The position numbers were made by a program, and so were the translations under genes. Below are positions 9,761 through 18,452 of a stretch of DNA of 64,000 nucleotides, piece by piece (the stretch's first letter is position 1; every line of letters begins with the position of its first letter). The notes below the pieces were generated by a model. It made no database searches and was not told the DNA's origin. It was given only the letters and a program-made list of their open reading frames with translations. Location: the NCBI RefSeq assembly GCF_017352095.1, contig NZ_CP071463.1:2728001-2792000 (forward strand). Direction: 5' to 3'. This DNA comes from Natrinema longum (GTDB taxonomy: Archaea; Halobacteriota; Halobacteria; Halobacteriales; Natrialbaceae).

Positions 9761-11025
9761 ACGGGCGCAGCGACTCGACGGGGACCGACGGGGCCAGCGG
9801 GTCCCGCGTCACTCGCGAGGACGTCGAGGCAGCCCGGGAGCGCATCGCCGACGTCGTCCACCGGACGCCCCTGGACACCTCGCGGACGTTCGCCGAGATG
9901 AGCGGCGCGGCCTCGGTGGGCCTCAAACTCGAGAACGTCCAGCGGACGGGCTCGTTCAAGATTCGGGGCGCGTACAACACGATGGCACAGCTGTCGCCCG
10001 CCGAGCGCGAGGCGGGCGTCATCGCCTCGAGCGCGGGTAACCACGCACAGGGGGTGGCGCTGGCCGGTGACCTGCTCGATATCGAGACGACGATCGTCGT
10101 CCCCGAGGTCACCCCCGCCGCGAAGATCGAGGCCACCCGCGGCTACGGTGCCGAGGTGGTCGTCGAGGGCGACATCTACGAGCGTTCCTACGAGTACGCC
10201 CTCGAGCGCGCCGCCGAGACCGGAGAGACGTTCGTCCATCCCTTCGACGACGAGGCCATCGTCGCCGGCCAGGGGACGATCGGGCTCGAGTTGCTCGAGC
10301 AATACCCGGAGATCGATACCGTCCTCGTGGCGATCGGCGGCGGTGGTCTCATCTCGGGCATCGGCACGGTTCTGACCGCCGCCGAGCGCGATATCCGCGT
10401 GATCGGCGTGCAACCCGAGGGTGCGGCACACGCGAAACCGTCGCTCGAGGCCGGCGAGATCCGCCAGCTCCCGGACGTCGACACCGTCGCGGAGGGGATC
10501 GCGGACACGCGCATGCTCGAGACCACCTTCGAGATCGCCCGCGACGTCGTCGACGACGTGGTGAGCGTGAGCGATCGGGAGATCGCCGCTGCCGTGACGC
10601 TGCTCGCCGAGCGCGCGAAGACGGTCGCCGAGAGCGCCGGGGCCGCCCCGCTGGCCGCCGCGCTGTCGGACGAGTTGGCCCTCGAGGGCGAACACGTCGG
10701 CGTCGTCGTCTCGGGCGGGAACGTGAACCTCACCGAACACGCCGAACTCACCCGGACCGGCCTCCACCAACTCGAGCGCTACACCGAGGCGAGGCTCGCG
10801 CTCGAGGGGTGGCCGACGGCGGTCGGCGACGTAGTCGAGACCGTCGAAGCCGAGGGTGCCGAACTGGACGTCCTCGAGCGGGCTCGCCGGAGCGGGATCG
10901 ATCACCCGAATCGGACGCCCGTGACGATCGGGCTCGAGGGGAGCGGGCCCGAGCACCTCGAAGGGGTGCTCGGGTCGCTGTCGGAACTCGAGGTCGTGGC
11001 GGTCGTCGAGAGCTCGCTCGAGTAG
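9757..11025 (+). CDS. PLP-dependent threonine ammonia-lyase family, EutB-like
   Basis: Fold-type II PLP enzyme (422 residues) with the Schiff-base lysine in RTGSFKIRGA (Lys68), SAGNHAQGV (92-100), a phosphate-binding GGGGLISG loop near residue 190 and a C-terminal ACT-like domain (about 345-415). Generic annotation would be threonine dehydratase. Overlap with the deacetylase gene and placement in the ectoine cluster suggest the role of EutB, proposed in hydroxyectoine-degrading bacteria. A separate threonine ammonia-lyase at 44455-45666 can serve isoleucine synthesis. The ATG at 9757 fits homology. The frame is open far upstream but that part is antisense-like shadow of the M20 gene. Confidence 0.83.
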   Translation: MNGRSDSTGTDGASGSRVTREDVEAARERIADVVHRTPLDTSRTFAEMSGAASVGLKLENVQRTGSFKIRGAYNTMAQLSPAEREAGVIASSAGNHAQGVALAGDLLDIETTIVVPEVTPAAKIEATRGYGAEVVVEGDIYERSYEYALERAAETGETFVHPFDDEAIVAGQGTIGLELLEQYPEIDTVLVAIGGGGLISGIGTVLTAAERDIRVIGVQPEGAAHAKPSLEAGEIRQLPDVDTVAEGIADTRMLETTFEIARDVVDDVVSVSDREIAAAVTLLAERAKTVAESAGAAPLAAALSDELALEGEHVGVVVSGGNVNLTEHAELTRTGLHQLERYTEARLALEGWPTAVGDVVETVEAEGAELDVLERARRSGIDHPNRTPVTIGLEGSGPEHLEGVLGSLSELEVVAVVESSLE

Positions 11026-11123
11026 CCGCCGGCCGTATTCCCGTTCGTCCGACGAGGAGGACCGGCCGGCGATCCGACGGATGTCAACGAAACGTTTTTT
11101 ACACTGCGTAGACAGGACCGAAC

Positions 11124-11405
11124 GTGAATCGACCGGTCGTCTATCACATCTCACAAATGGTCGTCGGCGTCGGCCTCGCCCTGATCGCGGTTTCGAACGT
11201 CGTGACTGGCGATCTCGACGGGGTCGTGATGCCCGTCAGCACGGCATTGATGATCATCGGCGGCGTCGGGATCGTGCTCGGTAACGGCTACCATCTTCTG
11301 AACGAGAACGCCGACCGCGTCGACGTCGGGCCCGTGAGCTTCTGGCTCTCGATCGTCGCTGCGGTGCTCATTCTGATCGCGGGCGTGTTGTCGTTCGCGG
11401 TCTGA
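11124..11405 (+). CDS. Small membrane protein, unknown
   Basis: A 93-residue hydrophobic protein with three predicted membrane segments (about 8-28, 34-56 and 70-92) and a GTG start. A T-rich TATA-like element (11094-11101) about 26 bases upstream of the GTG supports a leaderless start. No family recognised. It stands alone between the EutB-like gene and the convergent class III transaminase. Confidence 0.65.
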   Translation: MNRPVVYHISQMVVGVGLALIAVSNVVTGDLDGVVMPVSTALMIIGGVGIVLGNGYHLLNENADRVDVGPVSFWLSIVAAVLILIAGVLSFAV

Positions 11406-11543
11406 CGCGGAGCGGCGGAGTCGTTCCTCGCGCTCCGGTCGATTCAGCGAGTCAGGATTCGGTATCTGGCCGGCGAAAGGAGATCAGCGGACTCGAGTGG
11501 TGCGGTTCGGGAAACGACGTTCCATCGGCGGGAGCGAGGACCG

Positions 11544-12905
11544 TCAGGCCACCGTCGCGCTCGGGCCGACGGCCTCGATCGCCTCGAGGAAGATGGAGAT
11601 ACCAAGCTCGATCTCGCGCTCGCTCGAGTCCAGGGGCGGGAGCAGCCGGATGGTCTTCGTCCCGCAACCGAGGGTGAGCAGGCCGCGCTCGAGGGCGGCT
11701 TCGACGACGTCGGAGCGCCGTTCGGGGGTATCGAACTCCACGGCGAGCATCAGGCCCTTGCCGCGGACGTCCACGACGGAGTCGGGCGCGTCGTCGCGCA
11801 GGAGTTCTTTCGCTTGCTCGCCCCGTTGGGTCGCGTTGTCGAGCAGGTCGTGTTCCTCGATTGCCTCGAGCGTGAACGCGCCCATCATCGAGCCCAGCAG
11901 GTCGCCGCCGCCGAAGGTCGAGCCCAGTCGGTTCTTCTGGCTGGGGAAGACCTCCGAGCGGGAGATCGTCGCGCCGACGCGCAGGGCCTTCGCGCTGGCG
12001 ATGACGTCGGGTTCGATGGGGTAGTGATCGGAGGCCCAGATCTCGCCGGTGCGGCCCACGCCCGACTGGATCTCGTCGACGACCAGCGGGATGTCGTACT
12101 CGTCGGTGACGTCCGCGACCTCCTGCATGAAGGCCTCGCTGGGGAAGCGGTAGCCGCCGACGCCCTGGATCGGCTCGAGGGTGAGGAAGGCGATCTCGTC
12201 GGGATTGATGTGACCGCCCTCGGGCGACAGCGAGTTGCGGAGTTGCGAGCCCGGATCGGTGAAGAAGCCACAGTCACAGCTGTCGGCGTCACAGCCGCGA
12301 TCGGCACAGAACGGGACCGTCTCGATCCCGCTGATCTCGGGGTAGTGGCGCGTGTAGACCTCCTTGGACTTCGTCAACGAGAGCGTTCCGAGGGTGCGGC
12401 CGTGGAAACTCCCGGAGAAGGCGACGCCGTATTTCGCGGGCGCTCGCCGATCGTGGGTGATCTTCATCGCGTTCTCCATGGCCTCCGCGCCGGAGTTCGA
12501 GAGGAAGACGGTGTCCATGCCGTACTGACTCGAGACCTCGGTGAGTTTCGCCATGAGGTGACTCGAGCCGGGGAAGTCGGCGTCGTCGGGGCTCGGACCG
12601 GAGCCGAAGTACATGTCCTGGCCGGCGATCTTCATCGGCTCGACGAGGTCGAACTCCCGGAGCTTTCCGAGGACCTTCTGGTTGTTGTAGCCAAGCGGTG
12701 CTGCGCCGATGTGGCAGGTGAAATCGAGGAGCACGTTGCCGTCGACGTCGGTGACGAACGGCCCGTCGGCCTCGCGAGTGATGTCCCAGACGAACTCGTG
12801 GGAGTACTCGCTGGGCGCGGAGTACTCCTGGTGGAAGTCCACCCACTGCTGGGCGTTCGGACCCGGAATCGCGTCCGTGTCGGGTTCCGCTGTGTCCCTG
12901 TCCAT
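11544..12905 (-). CDS. Class III aminotransferase (GABA/lysine/diaminobutyrate group)
   Basis: PLP aminotransferase of 453 residues. Seen in sequence: the SNSGAEAMENAMK phosphate-contact motif, the LVVDEIQSGVGRTG aspartate motif and the PLP lysine in SAKAL. A cysteine-rich insertion reading CADRGCDADSCDCGF sits near residue 200. It could act on an omega-amino group such as diaminobutyrate, GABA or lysine. The gene at 22477 carries the better diaminobutyrate signature, so this one may handle a hydroxyectoine-derived amine. The ATG at 12905 is preceded by a TATA box (12930-12937) about 27 bases upstream, so the transcript is leaderless. Confidence 0.84.
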   Translation of the reverse strand: MDRDTAEPDTDAIPGPNAQQWVDFHQEYSAPSEYSHEFVWDITREADGPFVTDVDGNVLLDFTCHIGAAPLGYNNQKVLGKLREFDLVEPMKIAGQDMYFGSGPSPDDADFPGSSHLMAKLTEVSSQYGMDTVFLSNSGAEAMENAMKITHDRRAPAKYGVAFSGSFHGRTLGTLSLTKSKEVYTRHYPEISGIETVPFCADRGCDADSCDCGFFTDPGSQLRNSLSPEGGHINPDEIAFLTLEPIQGVGGYRFPSEAFMQEVADVTDEYDIPLVVDEIQSGVGRTGEIWASDHYPIEPDVIASAKALRVGATISRSEVFPSQKNRLGSTFGGGDLLGSMMGAFTLEAIEEHDLLDNATQRGEQAKELLRDDAPDSVVDVRGKGLMLAVEFDTPERRSDVVEAALERGLLTLGCGTKTIRLLPPLDSSEREIELGISIFLEAIEAVGPSATVA

Positions 12906-12937
12906 ACACAGTTTATGTGTACTCCATACATTAAAAC
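12905..12937 (-). promoter_or_regulatory. Promoter and palindromic operator of the class III aminotransferase
   Basis: On the minus strand a TATA-like GTTTTAAT box (12937-12930) is followed by the perfect inverted repeat TACACA-N5-TGTGTA (12905-12921), which ends at the first base of the ATG. A repressor bound there would sit on the transcription start. It is the strongest of three ACAC/GTGT palindromes in the island. Confidence 0.5.
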
Positions 12938-13083
12938 TTGTTATAGATTGTCGAGGTACCGACACGGGACGCGAACGGGTACACCCCGAACGCGAACCGA
13001 CGGACAGCATGACGGTCGACGGATGCCGTCGACCGGCGAGGTAGAGGGCGTCGGCGATTCATACGGTTTGCTGTCCCGATGTC

Positions 13084-13112
13084 CCGGTGGGACCACAGGG
13101 CGGTCCCACCGG
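13084..13112. terminator. 11-bp perfect hairpin between two minus-strand genes
   Basis: CCGGTGGGACC (13084-13094) pairs with GGTCCCACCGG (13102-13112) across a seven-base loop. It lies just after the end of the BCCT gene, in the 229-base gap before the aminotransferase. There is no long U run, so it may be a processing or stabilising hairpin instead of a terminator. Confidence 0.4.
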
Positions 13113-13113
13113 C

Positions 13114-13137
13114 ACCGACGGACAGGAGACCGTCTCA
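13114..13137 (-). repeat. Stop-overlapping repeat, copy 1
   Basis: Read on the minus strand it begins CTGAGACGGTCTCCTGTC. The TGA is the stop codon of the BCCT gene. The same element overlaps the stops at 20725, 36238 and 39417. Confidence 0.55.
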
Positions 13138-14778
13138 GTCGTCGTCGGATTCGACGGTGCCGGGCGGTCCGGACGGCGAGTCGGTCTCGCTCGTTCGACT
13201 CGAACCGATGAGGACGGTTTCGTCCTGCAGTAATACCCGGCCGTAGCTCGAGCCGAAGTCCTTGATCAGCGAGAGCATCGCGGCGAAGCAGACGAAGGCG
13301 AACGGCGCGCCGGTGATGATGACTGCGTCCTGAAGCGCGCCCGTCCCGCCTTCACCGCCGATGATCATGAGGATCGCGGCAGTCAAACCGAGGACGACCC
13401 CCCAGAAGACCCGGTTGATAGTCGAGGGTCTCGCTTTCCCGCCGGTCGTCATCATCGAGACGGCGAGCGTCGAGGAGTCCGCCGACGTGATGAAGAACGT
13501 CGTGACGAGGATCATGAACGCGATCATGAACACCGTCCCGAGCGGGAAGGCGTCGAAGAGGATGAAGCCCGATATCTCCGGCGTGAAGTTGTTGATAACG
13601 GGACTGAAGTCCGCAACGCCGGTGTGGTGGTACTGCAGCGCGGTTCCACCGACGACGGTGAACCACGGAATGGTCGCCGCCGAGGTCGCGCCGATACCCG
13701 TGAACGCGACTTCGCGGACGGTTCGGCCCTTGGAAATGCGGGCGATGAACAGTCCGGCGAACGGGGACCACGAGAGCGCCCACGCCCAGTAGAAGACGGT
13801 CCACGAGTTCATCCAACCCGTCCCGCCGTCGGAACCGGTACCGGTGTAGAGGCTCATGGACGTGAAGTCGGCGATCATGCCGCCCATCGCCTGCGAACCC
13901 AGCAAGAGCAAGAAGAGGGTCGGCCCCAGGATGAACGTCGCCACCATGAGGATGACGAACAGGATCATGTTGAAGTTCGACAGTCGGCGAATCCCCCTGT
14001 CGACGCCGAGCACCATCGAGATGGTAAACAGAAGCGTCATCGTGGTCACCACGAGGAGGATCCCGACGTTCCCGAGGTCGATCCCCCACTGGTAATTGAG
14101 ACCGGCGATGAACTGACTTCCGATGAAGCCAAGCGACGTCGCCACGCCGCCGATCGTCGCGAAGACGGCGAGGATGTCGACGACTTTCGCGGCCGGGCCG
14201 TCGAGGTTTTCCTTCCCAAGGATCGGCGTCAGCGCCGACGAGACCCGGAGCGGGACGTTCTCGTAGTTGTACGCGAAGTAGGAAATTGCGAGCCCCATAA
14301 TCGTGAACACCGCCAACTGGGGAAGCGCCCAGTGGAACAGCGTCTGCTGGATCGCGTACGGAACCGCCTCACCGGTTCCGCCTTCGATCCCGAACAGCGG
14401 CGAGGGGTTATCGTAGTAGAACAGCGCCTCCGTCGGACCCCAGAACACGACGCCTGCTGCGAATCCGGCGGAGTACAACATCGCGAAGTACGACAGGAAG
14501 CTGTACTCCGGGTCCGAGTCCCCCATCTTGATTTTCCCCCACGGACCGACGATCAGGAACAACAGGAAGAGGACGATCAGGAACACGATCACCAATAACG
14601 CCCAGTTCAGGTACGTGACCACCCAGCCGTAGACGGTCCCGATCGCCTCCGTGACGAGCGCCTGATTGACGAAGAACCCCACGATCACGCCGGCGGTCAG
14701 CAACGCACCGAACGCGAAGACGATCGGGTCGATTTCCTCGAGGAACTCGTCGACCATCCCCTTCTCGGCGCCGCTCAT
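13135..14778 (-). CDS. BCCT family betaine/carnitine/choline/ectoine transporter
   Basis: Na+- or H+-coupled uptake of quaternary amines or ectoines. The 547-residue protein has 12 predicted membrane segments and the family signature in the eighth segment region, seen as FYWAWALSWSPFAGLFIARI. It has a short charged N-terminus and a 20-residue acidic tail. In this island its most likely cargo is ectoine or hydroxyectoine used as food. A role in osmoprotectant uptake is equally possible from sequence alone. The start at 14778 follows a 390-base AT-rich region that holds its promoter. Confidence 0.93.
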   Translation of the reverse strand: MSGAEKGMVDEFLEEIDPIVFAFGALLTAGVIVGFFVNQALVTEAIGTVYGWVVTYLNWALLVIVFLIVLFLLFLIVGPWGKIKMGDSDPEYSFLSYFAMLYSAGFAAGVVFWGPTEALFYYDNPSPLFGIEGGTGEAVPYAIQQTLFHWALPQLAVFTIMGLAISYFAYNYENVPLRVSSALTPILGKENLDGPAAKVVDILAVFATIGGVATSLGFIGSQFIAGLNYQWGIDLGNVGILLVVTTMTLLFTISMVLGVDRGIRRLSNFNMILFVILMVATFILGPTLFLLLLGSQAMGGMIADFTSMSLYTGTGSDGGTGWMNSWTVFYWAWALSWSPFAGLFIARISKGRTVREVAFTGIGATSAATIPWFTVVGGTALQYHHTGVADFSPVINNFTPEISGFILFDAFPLGTVFMIAFMILVTTFFITSADSSTLAVSMMTTGGKARPSTINRVFWGVVLGLTAAILMIIGGEGGTGALQDAVIITGAPFAFVCFAAMLSLIKDFGSSYGRVLLQDETVLIGSSRTSETDSPSGPPGTVESDDD

Positions 14779-15168
14779 CCGATCTCACCCCCCGGAGCCG
14801 GACGACAGCGTGCTGATTGCTCGTGACTCCACCTACCGTTCGCCATGCTGCATGATGGCATACCGCCACCATTGACAGCGTATACAATAAGTGTTTCTCA
14901 CTCGGTTCATCCATCCACGGATTACGTTTATTTGACGATTAGTCATATACTGGATAAAAATCGGAAATATGTGTATGTCTGGGCCGCTATATCATGCATA
15001 GTAAGACAAACAGGCGATAAAACACTCCATATTGTGGGGGACAAACACATATACGACTATTCGATATCTGATTACACCGGGACGAAACGAGGCGGATCGT
15101 CGATCGGTCCGGCGGCGTGCTGGCTCCGAGGAGTCGCGAGTCGTAATCGAAAATCGATGCGGCGGCTC
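14779..15168. other. AT-rich intergenic region upstream of the BCCT gene
   Basis: 390 bases without a credible gene. The part at about 14880-15065 is markedly AT-rich and includes GTATAC (14879-14884), several TGTGTA/ACACATA words and TATA-like blocks. I read it as a regulatory region for the BCCT gene, possibly with remnants of foreign DNA. No small reading frame stands out. Confidence 0.45.
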
Positions 15169-15816
15169 TCAGTTCGTCAGTTCCTCGAGCGTCTGCTCGC
15201 GGGAGTCGGCGCTCTCGGCCACCTGCTCGGCGAACTCGTCGACGCGGTCTTTGATCTCCTCGCGGTTGTCCGACGGCGAGAAACCGTCGGACATCGTCAG
15301 TAGACGGACGAACGCGCGGAGTTCCTCGTCGGTGAGCTGAGCGAACTCCTCGTTCTCGAGCTTTTCGACGACCTCGTCGACGTCGATCTGGCCGACTGGC
15401 TCGACGTTGAACTCGACGTTGACCATCCGGTAGTTCGAGCCGGCGAGGCGCTGTTCGGCCTTGCCGACGCCCTCCGAAAGCATGTCTTTGAACGGCGTGT
15501 GATACCCCATCGTTCCCAGATGGAGGAATGCCAGCATGTCGGTGATCCCCTGCGTGTAGGCGTCGCGATCCTCGTCGTTGGGGTCGAAGACGGTCTCCCG
15601 GTCGCGTTCCTCCATGTACTCGAAGAGAATGCTGAAATCGAGAATCGCGTTCCGGACGCGTCGTCGGATCCGGTTTCGCTTCTGTTTCTTCGAGTGATCC
15701 GTGTAATCCGTCTTGCGGCCGAGCAGAAAGTCGCGATCGGAGGGGGTGAGGATTCCACGCGGGCGATCCGAGTCCGCCGCCATTCGCAGCGACTCCGGCA
15801 CGTCGTCCTGGCTCAT
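15169..15816 (-). CDS. Haloarchaeal conserved protein, unknown
   Basis: A soluble 215-residue acidic protein with a basic patch (KKQKRNRIRRRVRN, about 43-56) followed by a mostly helical region, suggesting nucleic-acid contact. No catalytic motif seen. The ATG at 15816 begins the recognisable N-terminus. It resembles uncharacterised haloarchaeal proteins of a domain of unknown function, and I cannot name the number with confidence. It does not look like part of the ectoine pathway. Confidence 0.72.
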   Translation of the reverse strand: MSQDDVPESLRMAADSDRPRGILTPSDRDFLLGRKTDYTDHSKKQKRNRIRRRVRNAILDFSILFEYMEERDRETVFDPNDEDRDAYTQGITDMLAFLHLGTMGYHTPFKDMLSEGVGKAEQRLAGSNYRMVNVEFNVEPVGQIDVDEVVEKLENEEFAQLTDEELRAFVRLLTMSDGFSPSDNREEIKDRVDEFAEQVAESADSREQTLEELTN

Positions 15817-15945
15817 ACGTCACACACACGGCGAGCGCGAATTAACGTTTCCGTTCTCTCGAACGTGACCGTTGCCGAACAACTTCGCTCCTCGAAGGCC
15901 GGGTTCGCGCCGAAACGGATCGTGCGTGTGACGGGGCGTGGCCGC

Positions 15946-17256
15946 TCACGTCCGGAGCGTCTCGAACGTCTTGAGGACGTGCGGCCAGTGGTCGCTGTCA
16001 GCCTCGGCGTAGCCGTCCGCCGAGCCGCCCATGACGAACTGCGCTGTTCGCTCGCGGTCGGCCGTCGGCAGATACGGGGTAGTGATCGCGTGTCCCGCGT
16101 CCGGATACGTCAGATGCTCGTAGTCACAGCCGTGGCGGTCGAGTCGCTCGGCCGCGAGATCGTGGAGCCTCACGGAGTCCCACATTCGGTCCGCACCGCC
16201 CGAGACGAGGAGGACCGGACCCGCTATCGACTCGACGGCTATCGTCGCCTCGGCGACCGTCTCGTCGTCCGCGTCTTCGAGCGACTGCGAGTAGCCCGGC
16301 TCCATCTCCATCGGTGGCTCCACGTCCCAGACCGAGTGATCGTCCGTGTAGGGGACGTGTGAAATCGGCTCGCCGTCCGACGTCCACGACGGCCCCGGCG
16401 GGAACTCCCGCCGGGAGATGCCCGCCCAGACGACGCCGCTTCCGTTGACCGAGACGACGGACCCGACTGATTCGAGTCGACTCCCGGCGAGGAGCGCGAG
16501 TTCACCGCCCTTCGACGTCCCGAACAATCCCACGTCGGGTCCGCGAACGCCGTTCCGTTCGCGCAGCGATTCGATCGCGTTCTCGACGGACTCGAGCGGC
16601 ACCGCCACGAGTTCCGCCGGGAGGTTATCGCGTCGGCCCTGCCAGTCGAAGTACTGCAAGGCGAGCGCGACGAACCCGCGTGACGCCAGCAACTGTGCGG
16701 TCCCGTCGACAGGTTCCCCGCTCGACCCGTGGAGCACGACCACCGCTGGTGCCGGTTCGCTCCCCGGTGGCTCGTAGAGTCGCCCGACGAACGACTCGCC
16801 GTCCACCGCTTCGGACGTGACGTCCCGATCACCGAACGTGCGTTCGATCGTGGTCGAACCGAGCGTCTCTCCGTCGTGTTCGACTCGGACGGTCAGTTCG
16901 TCGCACGCGTCGCGTCCGGTTTCGTACGGGCCCGAACCTTCCACCGGTGTCGCCCGCTGGACGAGTTCGGTCACGCCGCCCGTTACGTCTCCGTCCGTCG
17001 AAGTCGTAGACCCGAGGTCGAGCGTTTCGTCCGCCGTGTCGTAGGTCGCCGTCGATTCCCACCCGCGGTCGCTCCCGTCCGTCAGCGAGACCCGAACGTC
17101 GACGGTCTCTGAGGGAACGCCGTCGATCGTGAGGGCAACCGGCTCGTCCACCGAGACCGTAGTCGGATGCTCGAACTCGAGTTCCGCTCCGACTGCCTCG
17201 TTCGCGTCTCCCTTTGCCGGAGACGACGTCTCGCCGTTTCCCGTTTCACCAGTCAT
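15946..17256 (-). CDS. Acyl-CoA thioester hydrolase / BAAT family alpha/beta hydrolase
   Basis: A 436-residue protein with an N-terminal immunoglobulin-like domain (about 30-165) typical of the acyl-CoA thioesterase/bile-acid N-acyltransferase family, then an alpha/beta hydrolase. The likely triad is the serine in GLFGTSKGGELALL, the aspartate in VSGGADRMWDS and the histidine in YPDAGHAI. A natural substrate cannot be deduced. The ATG at 17256 was preferred to one at 17289 because it starts the disordered acidic leader usual in haloarchaeal members. It is divergent from the HTH regulator at 17381. Confidence 0.82.
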   Translation of the reverse strand: MTGETGNGETSSPAKGDANEAVGAELEFEHPTTVSVDEPVALTIDGVPSETVDVRVSLTDGSDRGWESTATYDTADETLDLGSTTSTDGDVTGGVTELVQRATPVEGSGPYETGRDACDELTVRVEHDGETLGSTTIERTFGDRDVTSEAVDGESFVGRLYEPPGSEPAPAVVVLHGSSGEPVDGTAQLLASRGFVALALQYFDWQGRRDNLPAELVAVPLESVENAIESLRERNGVRGPDVGLFGTSKGGELALLAGSRLESVGSVVSVNGSGVVWAGISRREFPPGPSWTSDGEPISHVPYTDDHSVWDVEPPMEMEPGYSQSLEDADDETVAEATIAVESIAGPVLLVSGGADRMWDSVRLHDLAAERLDRHGCDYEHLTYPDAGHAITTPYLPTADRERTAQFVMGGSADGYAEADSDHWPHVLKTFETLRT

Positions 17257-17355
17257 GGGGCACGGGATAGTGTCCCACCGATCGATCATAAGTATATTGG
17301 GAATTACATTTTGGTAAGCGATCTTCGAGAATCTATTTTTGGTTGTTATCCCGAC

Positions 17356-17388
17356 ATGATCGCCGCGGCATCCGGTAGTAATGGATAG
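17356..17388 (+). CDS. Mini reading frame overlapping the regulator start
   Basis: Ten codons beginning with the ATG at 17356, about 20-25 bases after a TATA-like TCTATTTTT (17331-17339), and ending at TAG 17386-17388, eight bases inside the regulator gene. It may be a leaderless leader frame that feeds ribosomes to the regulator ATG at 17381. No protein function is claimed. Confidence 0.3.
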   Translation: MIAAASGSNG

Positions 17389-18340
17389 CGAACGACAGGT
17401 CAATACGAGTCGCCCGCCATGGCGGCGTATGGGCGGAGACGTGGATTCGGAGGTCGTTGCGGAGAACCTCTCTGCGCTGGCGAACCCGTTGCGGATTCGA
17501 ATACTGCTCGCACTCGCGGAGACGCGCCAGCCGAGTTGGGAACACCGGGGAATGAGTTACAGCGATCTCCGGTCGGCGGTGGACGTCGAGGACGGCGGAC
17601 GGTTCAACTACCACATCAACGAACTCCGCGACAGGTTCGTCCGGAGAGAAGAGGGACAGTACTGGTTGACCACTGCCGGCTCCCGTGTCGTCGACGAAAT
17701 CCACGCCCGGACGTTTTCGGGCAGTCACGAGGCGGTCTCGGGACCGGTCGAGTGGACGTGTCCGGCCGACGAGGAACAGCTGAACGCCACGCTCGAGGAC
17801 GGAGTGATCACCGTGGCGTGTCCGAATCACGGCGTCCTGTTCGACATGATGCTCTCGTTCAATTCGCCTCAGGGACGTGATCCCGACGAACTGTTCGCGT
17901 GGGCCAACCGGCGAGCGCTGTGGTACCTCGAGTCCGTCTCCTGGGACGTCTGTCCCCACTGTGCGGGGCGCTTCGGGGAGGCGACTATCGCCACCCACAG
18001 TCCGGAGCCGAACGATCGACTGGAAACGCTCAGGTGGGACGCCTCGACGATGGTGATGGCCGGGATGCGCTGTCGGCGGTGTGGCGTCTCGTTCCGGATT
18101 CCCGCGTTCCACTACGCGCTGACGCGACCGCCCACCATCGCGTTCCTGCACGACCACGGCATCGACTACAGGACGCTCGAACTGGAGTACGGGTCGACCT
18201 CGTGGGACTGCGAGAGCGAGCCACTCGAGGACGGCGTTCTGGTTCGGTTCGTGATCGACGACGAACGGCTCGAAATCGAACTCGACGGCGCGCTCGAGAC
18301 CCGGACGTACCGACGCACGTCACTGCTCGAGGAGCACTGA
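17381..18340 (+). CDS. ArsR-like winged HTH regulator with zinc-knuckle C-terminal domain
   Basis: A 319-residue DNA-binding protein. Residues about 25-115 form a winged helix (LANPLRIRILLALAE, then RFNYHINELRDRFVRR). The C-terminal half carries two CxxC pairs, CPHCAGRF and CRRCGVSF, that could bind zinc, and a further cysteine pair upstream. This layout is common in haloarchaeal regulators of unknown ligand. It is the only dedicated regulator in the ectoine island, so it is the first candidate for binding the ACAC/GTGT palindromes, but it also lies next to the thioesterase gene. Confidence 0.82.
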   Translation: MDSERQVNTSRPPWRRMGGDVDSEVVAENLSALANPLRIRILLALAETRQPSWEHRGMSYSDLRSAVDVEDGGRFNYHINELRDRFVRREEGQYWLTTAGSRVVDEIHARTFSGSHEAVSGPVEWTCPADEEQLNATLEDGVITVACPNHGVLFDMMLSFNSPQGRDPDELFAWANRRALWYLESVSWDVCPHCAGRFGEATIATHSPEPNDRLETLRWDASTMVMAGMRCRRCGVSFRIPAFHYALTRPPTIAFLHDHGIDYRTLELEYGSTSWDCESEPLEDGVLVRFVIDDERLEIELDGALETRTYRRTSLLEEH

Positions 18341-18452
18341 ATGGCCCCAGCGGCAGCTATACTCCCGTCCGCCGACGCTGCTGTCACGCCGGCTCGAGGT
18401 TCGGTTGTGACGGCTCGGCACAGGAGTCGCGCTCAGCGGCGCGCCCCCTCGC

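Noticed and set aside
11544-12905. Assignment of this transaminase as the main diaminobutyrate transaminase
   Set aside because: Its phosphate-contact motif reads SGAEAME, like GABA and lysine transaminases. The [10 protein letters not shown] signature is in the gene at 22477.
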